64,000 nt of DNA, taken from contig NZ_LGIC01000086.1 in the NCBI RefSeq assembly GCF_001294535.1, positions 1-64,000 of the forward strand, read 5' to 3'. This DNA is from Cypionkella psychrotolerans. GTDB lineage: Bacteria; Pseudomonadota; Alphaproteobacteria; Rhodobacterales; Rhodobacteraceae. The notes under the pieces are model-generated. The model worked only from the letters and a program-made list of their open reading frames with translations. It ran no database searches and was not told the origin of the DNA. Every line of letters begins with the position of its first letter. Position 1 is the stretch's first letter. The position numbers and the translations under genes are program-made. Shown one piece after another: positions 19,696-28,816 of this stretch.

Positions 19696-21294
19696 ATGAC
19701 GAATGGACGCGTGAACCCATCGCAACGGTTGGAAAATCAAGGCATCAGCGGGCTGGGGCGCGTCTATTATAACTATATCGAGCCTGCATTGGTCGAAGCT
19801 GCCGTGGCGCGCGGTGAGGGGAAACTGGGCAAGGGTGGGGCGTTTTTGTGCACCACCGGGCAGTTTACCGGGCGTTCGCCGAAGGATAAATTCGTGGTCC
19901 GCACCGCCGGGGTCGAGGATTCGATCTGGTGGGAAAACAACGCGGCCATGGCGCCCGAGGCGTTTGATCGGCTGTACGCGGATATGTTGGCGCATATGCA
20001 GGGGCGCGAGTATTTCGTGCAGGACCTGTTCGGCGGAGCCGACCCCGTTTACCGTCTGGATGTGCGGATGGTGACGGAACTGGCGTGGCACGGGCTGTTC
20101 ATCCGCCACATGCTGCGTCGCCCTGAGCGGGCGGAGTTGGACGCTTTCGTGCCGGAATGGACAGTGATCAACTGCCCGTCGTTTGAGGCTGATCCTAAGC
20201 TGCATGGCTGCCGGACCTCTACCGTGATCGCGCTGAATTTTGAGCGCAAGATCATCCTGATCGGCGGCACCGCCTATGCGGGCGAGAATAAGAAAGCGGT
20301 GTTCACGCTGCTGAACTATCTGCTGCCAGAAAAAGGCGTGATGCCGATGCATTGCTCGGCCAACCATGCGATCGGCAATCCGGTGGATTCGGCGGTGTTC
20401 TTTGGGCTTTCGGGCACGGGCAAGACCACGCTTTCGGCCGACCCGTCGCGGATTCTGATCGGCGATGATGAGCACGGCTGGTCGGATCGCGGCACCTTCA
20501 ACTTTGAGGGCGGCTGCTATGCCAAAACGATCAACCTGTCGGCGGAAGCCGAGCCGGAAATTTACGGCACGACTTCGAAGTTTGGCACCGTGGTCGAGAA
20601 TATGGTGTTCGATCCCGAAACGCTGGAGTTGGATTTCACCGACAGCAGCCTGACCGAGAACATGCGCTGCGCTTATCCGTTGGAGTACATCTCGAACGCG
20701 TCGGAAACCGGGATGGGCGGGCATCCGAAGAATGTGATCATGCTGACCTGCGATGCTTATGGGGTGCTGCCGCCGATCGCCCGGCTGACCCCGGCGCAGG
20801 CGATGTATCACTTCCTGTCCGGCTTCACCTCGAAAACGCCGGGGACGGAGCGCGGGATTGTCGAGCCGACGCCGACGTTCTCGACCTGCTTTGGCGCACC
20901 CTTCATGCCGCGCCGGCCGGAGGTGTATGGCAAGCTGTTGCAGGCGAAGATTGCGAAGTTTGGCGCATCGTGCTGGCTGGTGAATACCGGCTGGACCGGG
21001 GGCAAATTTGGCGAGGGCAAGCGGATGCCGATCAAGGCGACGCGGGCTTTGTTGACGGCGGCGCTGGATGGTTCGCTTTCGGCCGGGGAGTTCCGCCGCG
21101 ATCCGAACTTTGGCTTTGAGGTTCCCGTTTCTGTGCCGGGGGTCGATGCGACCCTGCTGGACCCGCGCGCGACTTGGAGCGACAAGGCGGCTTATGATGC
21201 GCAGGCGCAGAAATTGGTGGGCATGTTCGCCGATAATTTCGCGCAGTATGTGCCGTTCATTGATGCTGACGTGAAAGCAGCGGCGATTGGCTGA
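19696..21294 (+). CDS. pckA: Phosphoenolpyruvate carboxykinase (ATP)
   Basis: The enzyme converts oxaloacetate and ATP to phosphoenolpyruvate, the entry to gluconeogenesis during growth on organic acids. The 532-residue protein has the oxaloacetate/phosphate region, P-loop GLSGTGKTT (237-245), the metal-binding GDDEHGW (256-262), and the C-terminal adenine-site regions of the ATP-dependent family (not the GTP type). ATG 19696 is preferred over an upstream in-frame ATG at 19609 that would add a tail encoded by the leader hairpins. It is divergent from chvI, an arrangement shared with other alphaproteobacteria in which ChvG/ChvI affects pckA. Confidence 0.96.
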   Translation: MTNGRVNPSQRLENQGISGLGRVYYNYIEPALVEAAVARGEGKLGKGGAFLCTTGQFTGRSPKDKFVVRTAGVEDSIWWENNAAMAPEAFDRLYADMLAHMQGREYFVQDLFGGADPVYRLDVRMVTELAWHGLFIRHMLRRPERAELDAFVPEWTVINCPSFEADPKLHGCRTSTVIALNFERKIILIGGTAYAGENKKAVFTLLNYLLPEKGVMPMHCSANHAIGNPVDSAVFFGLSGTGKTTLSADPSRILIGDDEHGWSDRGTFNFEGGCYAKTINLSAEAEPEIYGTTSKFGTVVENMVFDPETLELDFTDSSLTENMRCAYPLEYISNASETGMGGHPKNVIMLTCDAYGVLPPIARLTPAQAMYHFLSGFTSKTPGTERGIVEPTPTFSTCFGAPFMPRRPEVYGKLLQAKIAKFGASCWLVNTGWTGGKFGEGKRMPIKATRALLTAALDGSLSAGEFRRDPNFGFEVPVSVPGVDATLLDPRATWSDKAAYDAQAQKLVGMFADNFAQYVPFIDADVKAAAIG

Positions 21295-21302
21295 AACGGG
21301 AG

Positions 21303-21324
21303 GGTCCCGCGTTGGGACCTTTTT
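21303..21324 (+). terminator. Rho-independent terminator after pckA
   Basis: GGTCCC and GGGACC pair around GCGTT and are followed by TTTTT, eight bases after the pckA stop. This is a standard intrinsic terminator. Confidence 0.88.
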
Positions 21325-21397
21325 CAAATACTTTGAGTTCAAAGACTTACAGGTTGCTGTTCAGGTTCTGTTAAGCTTTGGCTTGCTGCATGGGCGG

Positions 21398-21451
21398 CTG
21401 GGGGTTTCACACCCCCAGACCCCTGTGGGATATTTGAGCCAAGATGAAAGC
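21398..21451 (+). repeat. Hairpin plus GATATTTGAGCCAAGATGAA box, dispersed-repeat type
   Basis: CTGGGGGT-TTCAC-ACCCCCAG is a perfect 8-bp hairpin, followed by ACCCCTGTGGGATATTTG and AGCCAAGATGAAAGC. I recall very similar hairpin-plus-box sequences at gene ends across Rhodobacteraceae genomes, so I read this as a dispersed intergenic repeat. It lies between the pckA terminator and the end of the convergent exporter gene. Confidence 0.55.
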
Positions 21452-21482
21452 AAATTTTAGATAAATTTTAGGGAAACTGGGG

Positions 21483-22253
21483 TTAGAGGCCGACCGCCCG
21501 CCGCATCAGGTTGAGGCCAGTCAGCACCAGCAGGATTTGCGTCCATCGGCGGAATTTTGACTGATCGAGGCGGTCTTGGATCGCGACTCCCAGAGATTGG
21601 CCGAGCATGGCGGGCAGCACCAACGCCGCGGAGAAGCTCATCGTGCTGGCGGTCATCACGCCGGAGTGCAGATGGGCGGCCAGCAGGACCGCGGCGCCGA
21701 TCAGGAACACCACACCTTGCACGCGGACGGTCTCCAGTTTGTCGGCTTTGATCGACAGCAGGTAGACCAGCAGCGGCGGCCCCCAGACGCCAGAGACCCC
21801 GCCATAGAGCCCACCGATGGCACCCAGAATCCACTCGGCGCGATTGCGATGCTCTAGCCGCAGGGCGAGGCCGACCCCGGCGAGTTGCAGCGCGGCGAAG
21901 GCGGTGATCGGCAGGCCGAGCAGCAGCAGGAACAGGTCTTGCGGGATCACGCGAACGAACTGGGCTGAAATCACGATGAAAATCACGGTGGCAATCAGCA
22001 TCCGGCGATAGCTGATCACGGTTTCCCAAGCCGGGGCAAAGCCTTGGCGGAAGGCTTGGGTGAGGTTGGAGATCAGGGTGGGCAGGATCAGGCCCGCGAG
22101 GGCAGTCTCGGGCGGCAGGAAGCTGGAGAAGGCGGAAATCATGATCATCGGCATCGCGAAGCCAACCGCGCCTTTGACGAAGCCCGCGAAACAGGTGATG
22201 GCCAGCGCCGCCAGAAAAGCCAGTGGCGTCAGGCCAGCCATAAGATATTCCAT
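21483..22253 (-). CDS. TauE/SafE family sulfite/sulfonate exporter-like protein
   Basis: A 256-residue membrane protein with about eight hydrophobic helices in two related halves, as in TauE/SafE (DUF81) transporters. FAGFVKGAVGFAMPM in the first half and IGGLYGGVSGVWGPPLLVYLL in the second are the family's paired glycine-rich motifs. Members export sulfite, sulfoacetate or other organic anions; the substrate here is unknown. ATG 22253 has an ideal AAGGAG site and is chosen over the longer frame. It is divergent from mcd. Confidence 0.88.
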   Translation of the reverse strand: MEYLMAGLTPLAFLAALAITCFAGFVKGAVGFAMPMIMISAFSSFLPPETALAGLILPTLISNLTQAFRQGFAPAWETVISYRRMLIATVIFIVISAQFVRVIPQDLFLLLLGLPITAFAALQLAGVGLALRLEHRNRAEWILGAIGGLYGGVSGVWGPPLLVYLLSIKADKLETVRVQGVVFLIGAAVLLAAHLHSGVMTASTMSFSAALVLPAMLGQSLGVAIQDRLDQSKFRRWTQILLVLTGLNLMRRAVGL

Positions 22254-22370
22254 GCGGTTTTCTCCTTGCAGGCTTTGTCTAATGCAGGGGGGGACGGATC
22301 GCACGTCAAAATTACATGCGACATTTTAAATCAATTTATGGCATCTTATCGAATTAATGTTGCGCTGCGG

Positions 22371-22396
22371 CTGCGAAGAGATTACCCCTTTCGCAG
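22371..22396. promoter_or_regulatory. Inverted repeat CTGCGAA-n12-TTCGCAG upstream of mcd
   Basis: The arms are perfect over seven bases and end 24 bases before the mcd start codon. It could be an operator or a leader hairpin. The arm CTTTCGCAG resembles, without matching, the CTTTGCAAA-type sites of short-chain acyl-CoA regulators (ScfR/RamB/PccR group), so a link to acetate metabolism is only a guess. Confidence 0.4.
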
Positions 22397-22420
22397 ATGC
22401 AGCATGTGCGGAGAACGGGG

Positions 22421-24073
22421 ATGGCTTTGGATCAGAACTCTGGTGTTATGACCGATCTGCTGGGGCTGACCGCCGAAGCTTTGCCGGAAGTTGAGGCACT
22501 GTTTGAACGCGGGCGTGAAGCTCTGCGCGGGCTGGTGACGGTAGCGGGCAAGGTCTCTGCCACCGCGATGGAAGAGCATCAGTTTGCGGCGCACAGCCTG
22601 TCTTGGCTGGCGACCTACACCGAAGCTTTGCGGCAGTTGCGGGCTTGGGCGGGGCGGTTGGCTGAGGACGGTCGCTTCGGCGAGATGGAGGGGCTGATCC
22701 TTCAGATCGGCTTTGGCGAGTATCTGAGCCAGATACATGGCGGGATTCCGATATCGCAGGGCGAGATGGCGCGGCTGGGGGATTTGGGGATTTCTGCTGT
22801 GCCGGGGCTTGCTGCGGCTGTGTTGATGGCCGAGGGGAATAGTCCTGCGGCGCGGATGCGGCTGGTGGCGTTGATGCGCGGCAATCACGGTCGGGCGACA
22901 TTTGGGGTCACTGGGCTGGATGATGAGTTAGAGATGATCCGCGACCAGTTCCGCCGCTTTGCCGATGAGAAAGTGGTGCCGTTCGCGCATGGCTGGCATC
23001 TGCGCGATGAATTGATCCCGATGGAGATCATCACGGCTTTGGCCGAGATGGGGGTGTTTGGGCTGACGATCCCGGAGGAATTTGGCGGCTTTGGACTGTC
23101 GAAAGCCTCGATGGTGGTGGTGTCTGAGGAGTTGTCGCGGGGCTATATTGGGGTTGGGTCGTTGGGGACGCGCTCTGAGATTGCCGCTGAGTTGATCTTG
23201 TGCGGTGGCACCGAGGCGCAGAAGGCGCAGTGGTTGCCGAAGCTGGCCTCTGGGGAGATTTTGCCGACAGCCGTGTTTACCGAGCCGAATACGGGCAGCG
23301 ATCTGGGGTCGTTGCGCACCCGCGCGGTTGCGGTGGATGGGGCTTGGGAGGTCACGGGGAACAAGACTTGGATCACCCATGCAGCGCGGACTCATGTGAT
23401 GACCTTGCTCGCGCGCACTGACCCGGAGACGACAGATTATCGCGGCTTGTCGATGTTTCTGGCCGAGAAAGTGCCGGGGACGGATGCCGAGCCGTTTCCG
23501 ACTCCGGGGATGACCGGGGGCGAGATTGAGGTGCTCGGTTATCGCGGCATGAAGGAATACGAGCTGGCGTTTGATGGCTTTAAGGTGAAGACCGAGAACC
23601 TGTTGGGCGAAGTGCCGGGGCAAGGCTTCAAGCAGTTGATGCAGACCTTTGAAAGTGCGCGCATCCAGACGGCGGCGCGGGCGATTGGCGTGGCGCAGAA
23701 TGCTTTGGAAGTGGGCATGGCTTATGCGACGGATCGCAAGCAGTTCGGAAAGGCGCTGATCGAATTTCCACGCGTGGCGGGGAAGCTGGCGATGATGGCG
23801 GTTGAGGTGATGATCACCCGGCAACTGACCTATTTCAGCGCATGGCAGAAGGATCACGGCAAGCGTTGCGATCTGGAGGCTGGGATGGCGAAGCTATTGG
23901 GCGCGCGGGTGGCTTGGGCCAGCGCAGACAATGCGTTGCAGATCCATGGTGGCAATGGCTTTGCGCTGGAGTATCAGATTTCGCGGATTCTGTGCGATGC
24001 GCGGATTTTGAACATCTTTGAGGGGGCTGCGGAAATTCAGGCGCAGGTGATTGCGCGGCGGTTGTTGGATTAG
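22421..24073 (+). CDS. mcd: (2S)-methylsuccinyl-CoA dehydrogenase, ethylmalonyl-CoA pathway
   Basis: A 550-residue acyl-CoA dehydrogenase with an extra N-terminal domain of about 160 residues (HSLSWLATYTEALRQL, EYLSQIHGGIPISQGE) that ordinary acyl-CoA dehydrogenases lack. This extension is characteristic of Mcd, which oxidises methylsuccinyl-CoA to mesaconyl-CoA. The catalytic part has FTEPNTGSDLGSLRTRA, WITHAARTH, and the C-terminal QIHGGNGFALEYQISR with the base in IFEGAAEIQ. ATG 22421 follows GGAG. ETF, encoded in this window, would accept its electrons. The main alternative is another long acyl-CoA dehydrogenase, which I think unlikely. Confidence 0.87.
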   Translation: MALDQNSGVMTDLLGLTAEALPEVEALFERGREALRGLVTVAGKVSATAMEEHQFAAHSLSWLATYTEALRQLRAWAGRLAEDGRFGEMEGLILQIGFGEYLSQIHGGIPISQGEMARLGDLGISAVPGLAAAVLMAEGNSPAARMRLVALMRGNHGRATFGVTGLDDELEMIRDQFRRFADEKVVPFAHGWHLRDELIPMEIITALAEMGVFGLTIPEEFGGFGLSKASMVVVSEELSRGYIGVGSLGTRSEIAAELILCGGTEAQKAQWLPKLASGEILPTAVFTEPNTGSDLGSLRTRAVAVDGAWEVTGNKTWITHAARTHVMTLLARTDPETTDYRGLSMFLAEKVPGTDAEPFPTPGMTGGEIEVLGYRGMKEYELAFDGFKVKTENLLGEVPGQGFKQLMQTFESARIQTAARAIGVAQNALEVGMAYATDRKQFGKALIEFPRVAGKLAMMAVEVMITRQLTYFSAWQKDHGKRCDLEAGMAKLLGARVAWASADNALQIHGGNGFALEYQISRILCDARILNIFEGAAEIQAQVIARRLLD

Positions 24074-25287
24074 GGGCGGCCACGCGAGGGGCGTAGGATG
24101 CCTAGGCGGGGGTGCAGGCTGCTGGCGATGACATAGGCGGCGGCGAAGGCCAGCCCCGAGGCGGCGAAGATGAAGTTCAACGGGGCGACCCACAGCACCA
24201 GCCACGCCATGCCGGGGGTGGCGATGCCCGAGACATCGCGGAAGCTGGAATAGACGGCGGCCATCTCGGCGCGTTCCGAGGGTTTGACGGACATCATGAA
24301 CGGCAGACCTCCGGCGACATCGAGCATCACAAGCCCGAATGAGCCGAGGAACAAGCAGGCAATGGTGAGCGTGGGGGCAAAGGCGAAGATGGTGGCGGCG
24401 CAAAACAGGATGGCGCAATAGGCCAAGGCGCGGCGCAGGGCGACTCGGACCGAGCGTTTGCGCACCCATGCGGCCATGAACGGCGACAGCAGCAGCGTGG
24501 CGTTCGACACCGACAGCATGAAGCCGCCGAGTTTGTCCCCCAAGCCGGATTCGATGCAGAACACTGGGACATAGACGACATAGACCCACCAGCCACAGCT
24601 GCGGATCACCGCGAACAGCCAGCCGGCGATCAGCCTCGGTTGACGGAAGAAACGGCCCAAATAGGCTAAGGGATTGACCGCAGGGCCTTTGGCGCGGGTG
24701 ATTTGTTTGCCCGACCCAAGCCGTAGATACCAGAACACCCCGAACAGGATCACCGCAAAGATGGCGGCGACGATGAACGGCAACGGCGCCCAAAGCGCGC
24801 GCATATAGACGCCCGCCATCGGGCCAATCGCCCAAGGCGCTGCGGCATAGACCATTTGCAGGCTTTGGGTGCGGCCGAGATCGGCGCGCGGCACATAATC
24901 CAGCACATAGGCGTTGAAGCAGACAAAGCAGGTCACCGTGGCCATCGACATGATCAGGATGCCCAGTTGCACCGACCATTGTGTGCCCAGAACGAACAGC
25001 ACCATCGCGATCAGATAAAACACGCAGCCCGCCGAATAGACCCAGCGGCGCGGCCAGATCTGGGTCAGGCGCGGCACCATCAGGCCCCAGAACAGGGTGA
25101 TGATGCCTGCGGTCAAATAGACCGTGGACAGGTTCTGCGCCGAGCCGAACGCGTCATAGATTGCAATCGGAATGGTGGAAATCAGCGTGCCGCGCACCGC
25201 AGCCTCAAGCCCCGCAAGCAAAGCGAAATGCTGGAGTTTTGGGCTGGAGGAGTGTTTCAACTCCAAAGACTGATACCGCAGGGCCAT
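24070..25287 (-). CDS. MFS transporter, substrate unknown
   Basis: A 405-residue protein with about twelve membrane helices in two halves. Features of the major facilitator fold include the loop after helix 2 (MVPRLTQIWPRRW), a glycine-poor helix 4/5 (LGRTQSLQMVYAAAPWAIGP) and the corresponding loop in the second half (AAWVRKRSVRVALRR). The substrate cannot be told. It ends tail to tail with mcd, the two stop codons overlapping by four bases, so there is no room for a terminator between them. Confidence 0.85.
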   Translation of the reverse strand: MALRYQSLELKHSSSPKLQHFALLAGLEAAVRGTLISTIPIAIYDAFGSAQNLSTVYLTAGIITLFWGLMVPRLTQIWPRRWVYSAGCVFYLIAMVLFVLGTQWSVQLGILIMSMATVTCFVCFNAYVLDYVPRADLGRTQSLQMVYAAAPWAIGPMAGVYMRALWAPLPFIVAAIFAVILFGVFWYLRLGSGKQITRAKGPAVNPLAYLGRFFRQPRLIAGWLFAVIRSCGWWVYVVYVPVFCIESGLGDKLGGFMLSVSNATLLLSPFMAAWVRKRSVRVALRRALAYCAILFCAATIFAFAPTLTIACLFLGSFGLVMLDVAGGLPFMMSVKPSERAEMAAVYSSFRDVSGIATPGMAWLVLWVAPLNFIFAASGLAFAAAYVIASSLHPRLGILRPSRGRP

Positions 25288-25355
25288 GCGGGTATTTGGC
25301 TTGGTCTGGCGGCGGAGGTCTGTGCTGCTGGCGACGGCGGTTAGGCTGTCCGCGA

Positions 25356-26072
25356 CTATTGTTGCGCCAAGATGGCTAATAATCGCGCACGCGCTTCGGG
25401 CAGTGATTTGCCGTTCAATGTGGGTTCCAAAGCGCGGTTCAGGAAATGCCCGGTCAGCGCAAGGCCTTGGGCAATTTCAACCGGGCTGGCGGGCCCCTGC
25501 CCCAGCAAAACCGGCGGCAAAGGCAACAGCCGTCCCGCCCATTCGCCAGCAGCATCGCGGTTCACCGCGCGTCCGGTTTTCGGGCTGACATAGGCCAGAT
25601 CCTCGCGGCTGCCAGTGATGGCGCATTGGCTGAAATCGAGGGCAAAGCCGAGTTCCTCCAACAGGTTTAGCTCCCATCGCAGATAATCAGGCGGCCAGCC
25701 GGGGGTTTGCAGTGCATCCAGCAAGGCGATGGAGCGGGCGTAAAGTGCCGGATGCGATTCGCGGTCGGGCAAAGCGATGTGCAGCATGGCGCAGATCGCG
25801 TTGAGGCCCGCAAGGTTCAACCGATCCGCCAGCACCCCGGCCCGGCTGCGCAGCGGCTCAACCTTGAAACTGCCGATCTGTTCCGAAAGCCGCGCCTGCC
25901 AGACCACATCGACTTGGCTGCCGGGTTGCAACACCGCCGCCATCCGGCGCGAGGCACCGCCGCGCACCACGCCGGCATGACGCCCATGCGCCGCCGTGAA
26001 TACCTCGATGATCGCCGATGTCTCGCCATGCGGCCGCACCGAGATCACCGCCCCCTGATCGCGCCATTCCAT
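25356..26072 (-). CDS. recO: DNA repair protein RecO
   Basis: RecO loads RecA on gaps with RecF and RecR. The 238-residue protein has the N-terminal OB fold ([26 protein letters not shown]), the [17 protein letters not shown] strand, and the C-terminal block with [25 protein letters not shown], where the usual zinc-finger cysteines are mostly absent as in other alphaproteobacterial forms. It belongs to the conserved rnc-era-DUF1491-recO neighbourhood, here with one plus-strand gene between. Confidence 0.92.
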   Translation of the reverse strand: MEWRDQGAVISVRPHGETSAIIEVFTAAHGRHAGVVRGGASRRMAAVLQPGSQVDVVWQARLSEQIGSFKVEPLRSRAGVLADRLNLAGLNAICAMLHIALPDRESHPALYARSIALLDALQTPGWPPDYLRWELNLLEELGFALDFSQCAITGSREDLAYVSPKTGRAVNRDAAGEWAGRLLPLPPVLLGQGPASPVEIAQGLALTGHFLNRALEPTLNGKSLPEARARLLAILAQQ

Positions 26073-26144
26073 CGCCGCAGTATCGACGCAGCGTCACGGC
26101 AGAGCAAGGCTTGCCATCCTTGGGTTTTGCGGCAGATTGCGCGG

Positions 26145-26741
26145 ATGCTGGCCCGATTGACCGCCTTTGCCCTTGCCATAGTTGGCCTTGCCGCCCTGCG
26201 CGCGCAGTTTGATGCGCTGACCGGGCTTAGCTTGGCGGTGGACAGAATTTGGGCGATGGCCGCCTATTTCACCATTCTAACCAATGCCTTGCTGGTGGCG
26301 CATCTTTTGGCAATCACCAAGGGCTGGCAGATTTCCGCCTCGCGCGCGGCGGGGCTGATGGTGGCGATTACAACGGTGGGGATTCTGTATCACGCACTGC
26401 TGGCCAGCCAATTTCCGACCGAAGGTCTTGGCTGGTGGGCGGATCTGGGGCTGCATACGGTGATGCCTTTGGGCTTTGCCGCGTGGTGGTTGGGCTTTGC
26501 CCCCAAGAATGTGCACTGGCGCGACGTGCCGCAGTGGCTGATTTGGCCCGCGATATATGCGGCTTATGCGATGATCCGGGGGCAAAAGACCGGGGCTTGG
26601 GCCTATCCGTTCCTGAACGCGGACGCCTTGGGCTGGCCACATGTTGTGCGCAACATCGGTGCGCTGGTGGTGGCGTTGGTGCTGCTCAGCCTCGCCGTCG
26701 CGGCACTGGCGCGCATCCTTCACTCGGCCAAACCCGGCTGA
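26145..26741 (+). CDS. Pr6Pr family membrane protein
   Basis: A 198-residue membrane protein with six predicted helices, of the Pr6Pr (FAR-17a/AIG1-like) group. Recognisable stretches are YFTILTNALLVAHLL (about 42-56), HTVMPLGFAAWWLGF and the C-terminal IRGQKTGAWAYPFLNADALGWPHVVRN, whose tyrosine-proline and asparagine residues are conserved in the group. Function in bacteria is unknown. ATG 26145 is chosen because the first helix starts there. It lies on the opposite strand between recO and DUF1491, overlapping the latter's 3' end by 22 bases. Confidence 0.78.
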   Translation: MLARLTAFALAIVGLAALRAQFDALTGLSLAVDRIWAMAAYFTILTNALLVAHLLAITKGWQISASRAAGLMVAITTVGILYHALLASQFPTEGLGWWADLGLHTVMPLGFAAWWLGFAPKNVHWRDVPQWLIWPAIYAAYAMIRGQKTGAWAYPFLNADALGWPHVVRNIGALVVALVLLSLAVAALARILHSAKPG

Positions 26742-27055
26742 TCCAGCAGGGTGCGGCCTTGGCGATCCTCAAGTTCAATCACCCAAAGATCAGGGTCGCG
26801 GCTGCGCTGACGCGAGAGCAGGGCATCCACCTCTGGCTCGGGACCATCCGCCAGAACCACCCAGACCCGGGTATCGGCCATCAGATCAAACGAGCGCTGA
26901 TAGGCGCGGGCTTGGCCGCTCAGCAGGGCGACTTTCACAATCACCGCCCCTGCCGTCGGGTCGCCTTTGGCGGTGACATAGACCGGAATATCCGCCAGCC
27001 GCAGCCGGGTCAGATAGGCGGAAACCCATAGATCAGAGGTGAGACGCGCACTCAT
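26720..27055 (-). CDS. DUF1491 family protein
   Basis: A 111-residue protein with the DUF1491 layout: RLTSDLWVSAYLTRLRLADIPVYVTAKGD, then AGAVIVKVAL and a conserved aspartate-arginine region RSRDPDLWVIELEDRQGRTLLDQ at the C-terminus (quoted in parts). Function unknown. It stands between era and recO, as in other Rhodobacteraceae. The start at 27055 is supported by AAAGAG five bases upstream, which belongs to the GGAGTATTTCAGAAAGAG box described separately. Confidence 0.82.
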   Translation of the reverse strand: MSARLTSDLWVSAYLTRLRLADIPVYVTAKGDPTAGAVIVKVALLSGQARAYQRSFDLMADTRVWVVLADGPEPEVDALLSRQRSRDPDLWVIELEDRQGRTLLDQPGLAE

Positions 27056-27060
27056 CGTTG

Positions 27061-27078
27061 CTCTTTCTGAAATACTCC
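27061..27078 (-). repeat. GGAGTATTTCAGAAAGAG box before DUF1491
   Basis: On the minus strand CCTCCGGGGGGAGTATTT runs into CAGAAAGAG, ending five bases before the DUF1491 start. I recall this kind of box from many intergenic sites in Rhodobacteraceae; that it is a dispersed repeat here is inference. It appears to supply the ribosome-binding site. Confidence 0.45.
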
Positions 27079-27128
27079 CCCCGGAGGGTTCAACGGATCA
27101 ACCAACGCCCGCTTTCAAACCACGAAAC

Positions 27129-27149
27129 CGAAATTTGCGACAAATTTCG
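27129..27149. repeat. Perfect hairpin CGAAATTTG-CGA-CAAATTTCG
   Basis: Nine-base arms with a three-base loop, the second of two hairpins downstream of era. No T-run follows. Confidence 0.7.
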
Positions 27150-27152
27150 TGC

Positions 27153-27174
27153 CGGAATTCGACTGCGAATTCCG
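27153..27174. repeat. Perfect hairpin CGGAATTCG-ACTG-CGAATTCCG
   Basis: Nine-base arms with a four-base loop, starting seven bases after the era stop codon and separated from the next hairpin by three bases. Together they could fold at the 3' end of the era message or within an era-DUF1491 transcript. Confidence 0.7.
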
Positions 27175-27180
27175 CCTACG

Positions 27181-28134
27181 TCACGCCTCGCCGTCTTTGA
27201 AATCCAGACCCATTTCGGAATAACGCTCGGGTTCATCCTGCCAGTTTTCCCGTACTTTCACCTGTAGGAACAGATGCACGGTGCGGCCGAGGAATTCCGA
27301 GATATCGGCACGGGCGGCTTGGCCGATGGATTTGATCGTCTCACCCTTGTTGCCCAGCACGATGCCTTTGTGGCCATCGCGCGAGACATAGATGATCTGG
27401 TCAATCCGGGTGCTGCCGTCGGGCTTGTCTTCCCATTTCTCGGTCTCGACGGTCAGCTGATACGGCAGCTCTTCGTGCAGCCGCAGCGTCAGCTTCTCGC
27501 GGGTCATTTCCGAGGCGATCATCCGCATCGGCAGATCGGCGATCTGGTCTTCGGGGTAGAACCACGGGCCATCGGGGATCTGCTCGCCCAACCATTCGCG
27601 CAAGTCTTTGACGCCGTAGCCTTTTTCAGCCGAGATCATGAAGGTTTTCGCAAACGGGAAGGCTTCGTTCATTTTCTCGGCCAAAGCCAGCAGCACCTCG
27701 GCTTTCACCTTGTCGATCTTGTTGATCGCCAAAGCCACGGCCTGACCTTGCGGGACTTGGTCTTTCATGCGGTCGATGATGGTGGCCACACCTTCGGTGA
27801 GGCCCCGGTTGGCTTCGATCAACAGCACGATCAGATCGGCATCAGCGGCACCGCCCCAAGCCGCTTTGACCATGGCGCGATCCAAACGGCGGCGAGGCCG
27901 GAACAGGCCCGGTGTGTCGACAAACACGATCTGTGCGACACCCTCCATCGCCACGCCGCGAATACGAGTGCGAGTGGTTTGCACTTTATGGGTGACGATT
28001 GACACTTTCGCGCCGACCATGCGGTTCAGCAGGGTGGATTTGCCGGCATTTGGTTCGCCAATCAGCGCCACGAAACCTGCGCGGGTGCCGGGACCATCGG
28101 GCATCCGGCCAGTGAGTTTGCTGTCTTCAGTCAT
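27181..28134 (-). CDS. era: GTPase Era
   Basis: Era binds 16S rRNA and helps assemble the 30S subunit. The 317-residue protein has the G1 motif GEPNAGKST (26-34), G3 DTPG (FVDTPGLF), G4 NKID and a C-terminal KH domain with [23 protein letters not shown]-type sequence near residue 255-275. ATG 28134 overlaps the rnc end by eight bases; the longer frame upstream lies inside rnc. The order lepB-rnc-era is widely conserved. Confidence 0.95.
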   Translation of the reverse strand: MTEDSKLTGRMPDGPGTRAGFVALIGEPNAGKSTLLNRMVGAKVSIVTHKVQTTRTRIRGVAMEGVAQIVFVDTPGLFRPRRRLDRAMVKAAWGGAADADLIVLLIEANRGLTEGVATIIDRMKDQVPQGQAVALAINKIDKVKAEVLLALAEKMNEAFPFAKTFMISAEKGYGVKDLREWLGEQIPDGPWFYPEDQIADLPMRMIASEMTREKLTLRLHEELPYQLTVETEKWEDKPDGSTRIDQIIYVSRDGHKGIVLGNKGETIKSIGQAARADISEFLGRTVHLFLQVKVRENWQDEPERYSEMGLDFKDGEA

Positions 28135-28816
28135 CAGAAGTCTCCATCCGGGCCAGAAGGGCGCGGGCTGCGGCTTGTTCGGCCACACGTTTCGATCCGG
28201 CGCGGGCAAGTTCAGCCTCGCCACTTTCCAGTCGGACTTCAACGGTGAAGATCGGCTGGTGGTCTGGGCCTTCGCGGCCCTGTTCGGTGTAAATCGGTGG
28301 CGGCATGGCGCGGGCTTGCGCCCATTCTTGCAGCGATGTTTTGGGATCGCGGGCGTCTTGTTCGACAGCGCCGATCCGGGCCCCCCAAAGCCGCAGGATC
28401 AGGGCGCGGGCGGCGTCAAAGCCGCTGTCTTGGTAAACGGCGGCGATCACCGCCTCCATCGCATCACCGAGCAGGGCTTCTTTGCGGCGACCACCGGAGA
28501 GCATTTCCGAGCGGCCAAGTTTCAGCACATCGCCGAGGCCCACCTCGCGGGCGACCTCCGCGCAGGCCTCTTTGCGGACCAGAGCGTTGAAGCGGGGGGC
28601 GAGTTGGCCTTCGGAGGCGGCGATGTCGGCACCCAGCAAGGCTTCGGCCATCACAAGGCCAAGCACTCGATCGCCAAGAAATTCAAGGCGTTGGTTGTCG
28701 GGGCGGGTGGTCGAGGAGATCGAGGCGTGCGTCACGGCGCGCAGCAGCAGGTCTGGCTGGCGGAAAGTGTGCCCAATGCGCGCCTCGAAGGCTTTGAGAT
28801 CGGCTGCGAGCTTCAC
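28127..28816 (-). CDS. rnc: Ribonuclease III
   Basis: Processes rRNA precursors and double-stranded RNA. The 229-residue protein has the RNase III signature [14 protein letters not shown] (about 42-55), the second metal-binding segment [14 protein letters not shown] (about 113-126) and a C-terminal double-stranded RNA-binding domain that ends [17 protein letters not shown]. Its start overlaps the lepB stop by four bases and its end overlaps era, so the three are translated together. Confidence 0.95.
   Translation of the reverse strand: MKLAADLKAFEARIGHTFRQPDLLLRAVTHASISSTTRPDNQRLEFLGDRVLGLVMAEALLGADIAASEGQLAPRFNALVRKEACAEVAREVGLGDVLKLGRSEMLSGGRRKEALLGDAMEAVIAAVYQDSGFDAARALILRLWGARIGAVEQDARDPKTSLQEWAQARAMPPPIYTEQGREGPDHQPIFTVEVRLESGEAELARAGSKRVAEQAAARALLARMETSDD

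Noticed and set aside
19657-21342. A 561-codon open frame opposite pckA
   Set aside because: It mirrors the whole pckA gene, and the Arg/His-rich translation resembles no protein family.
23894-24979. A 361-codon minus-strand frame running through the MFS transporter and into the mcd 3' end
   Set aside because: It is out of frame with the transporter, whose own frame has regular hydrophobic helices, and it crosses into mcd antisense.
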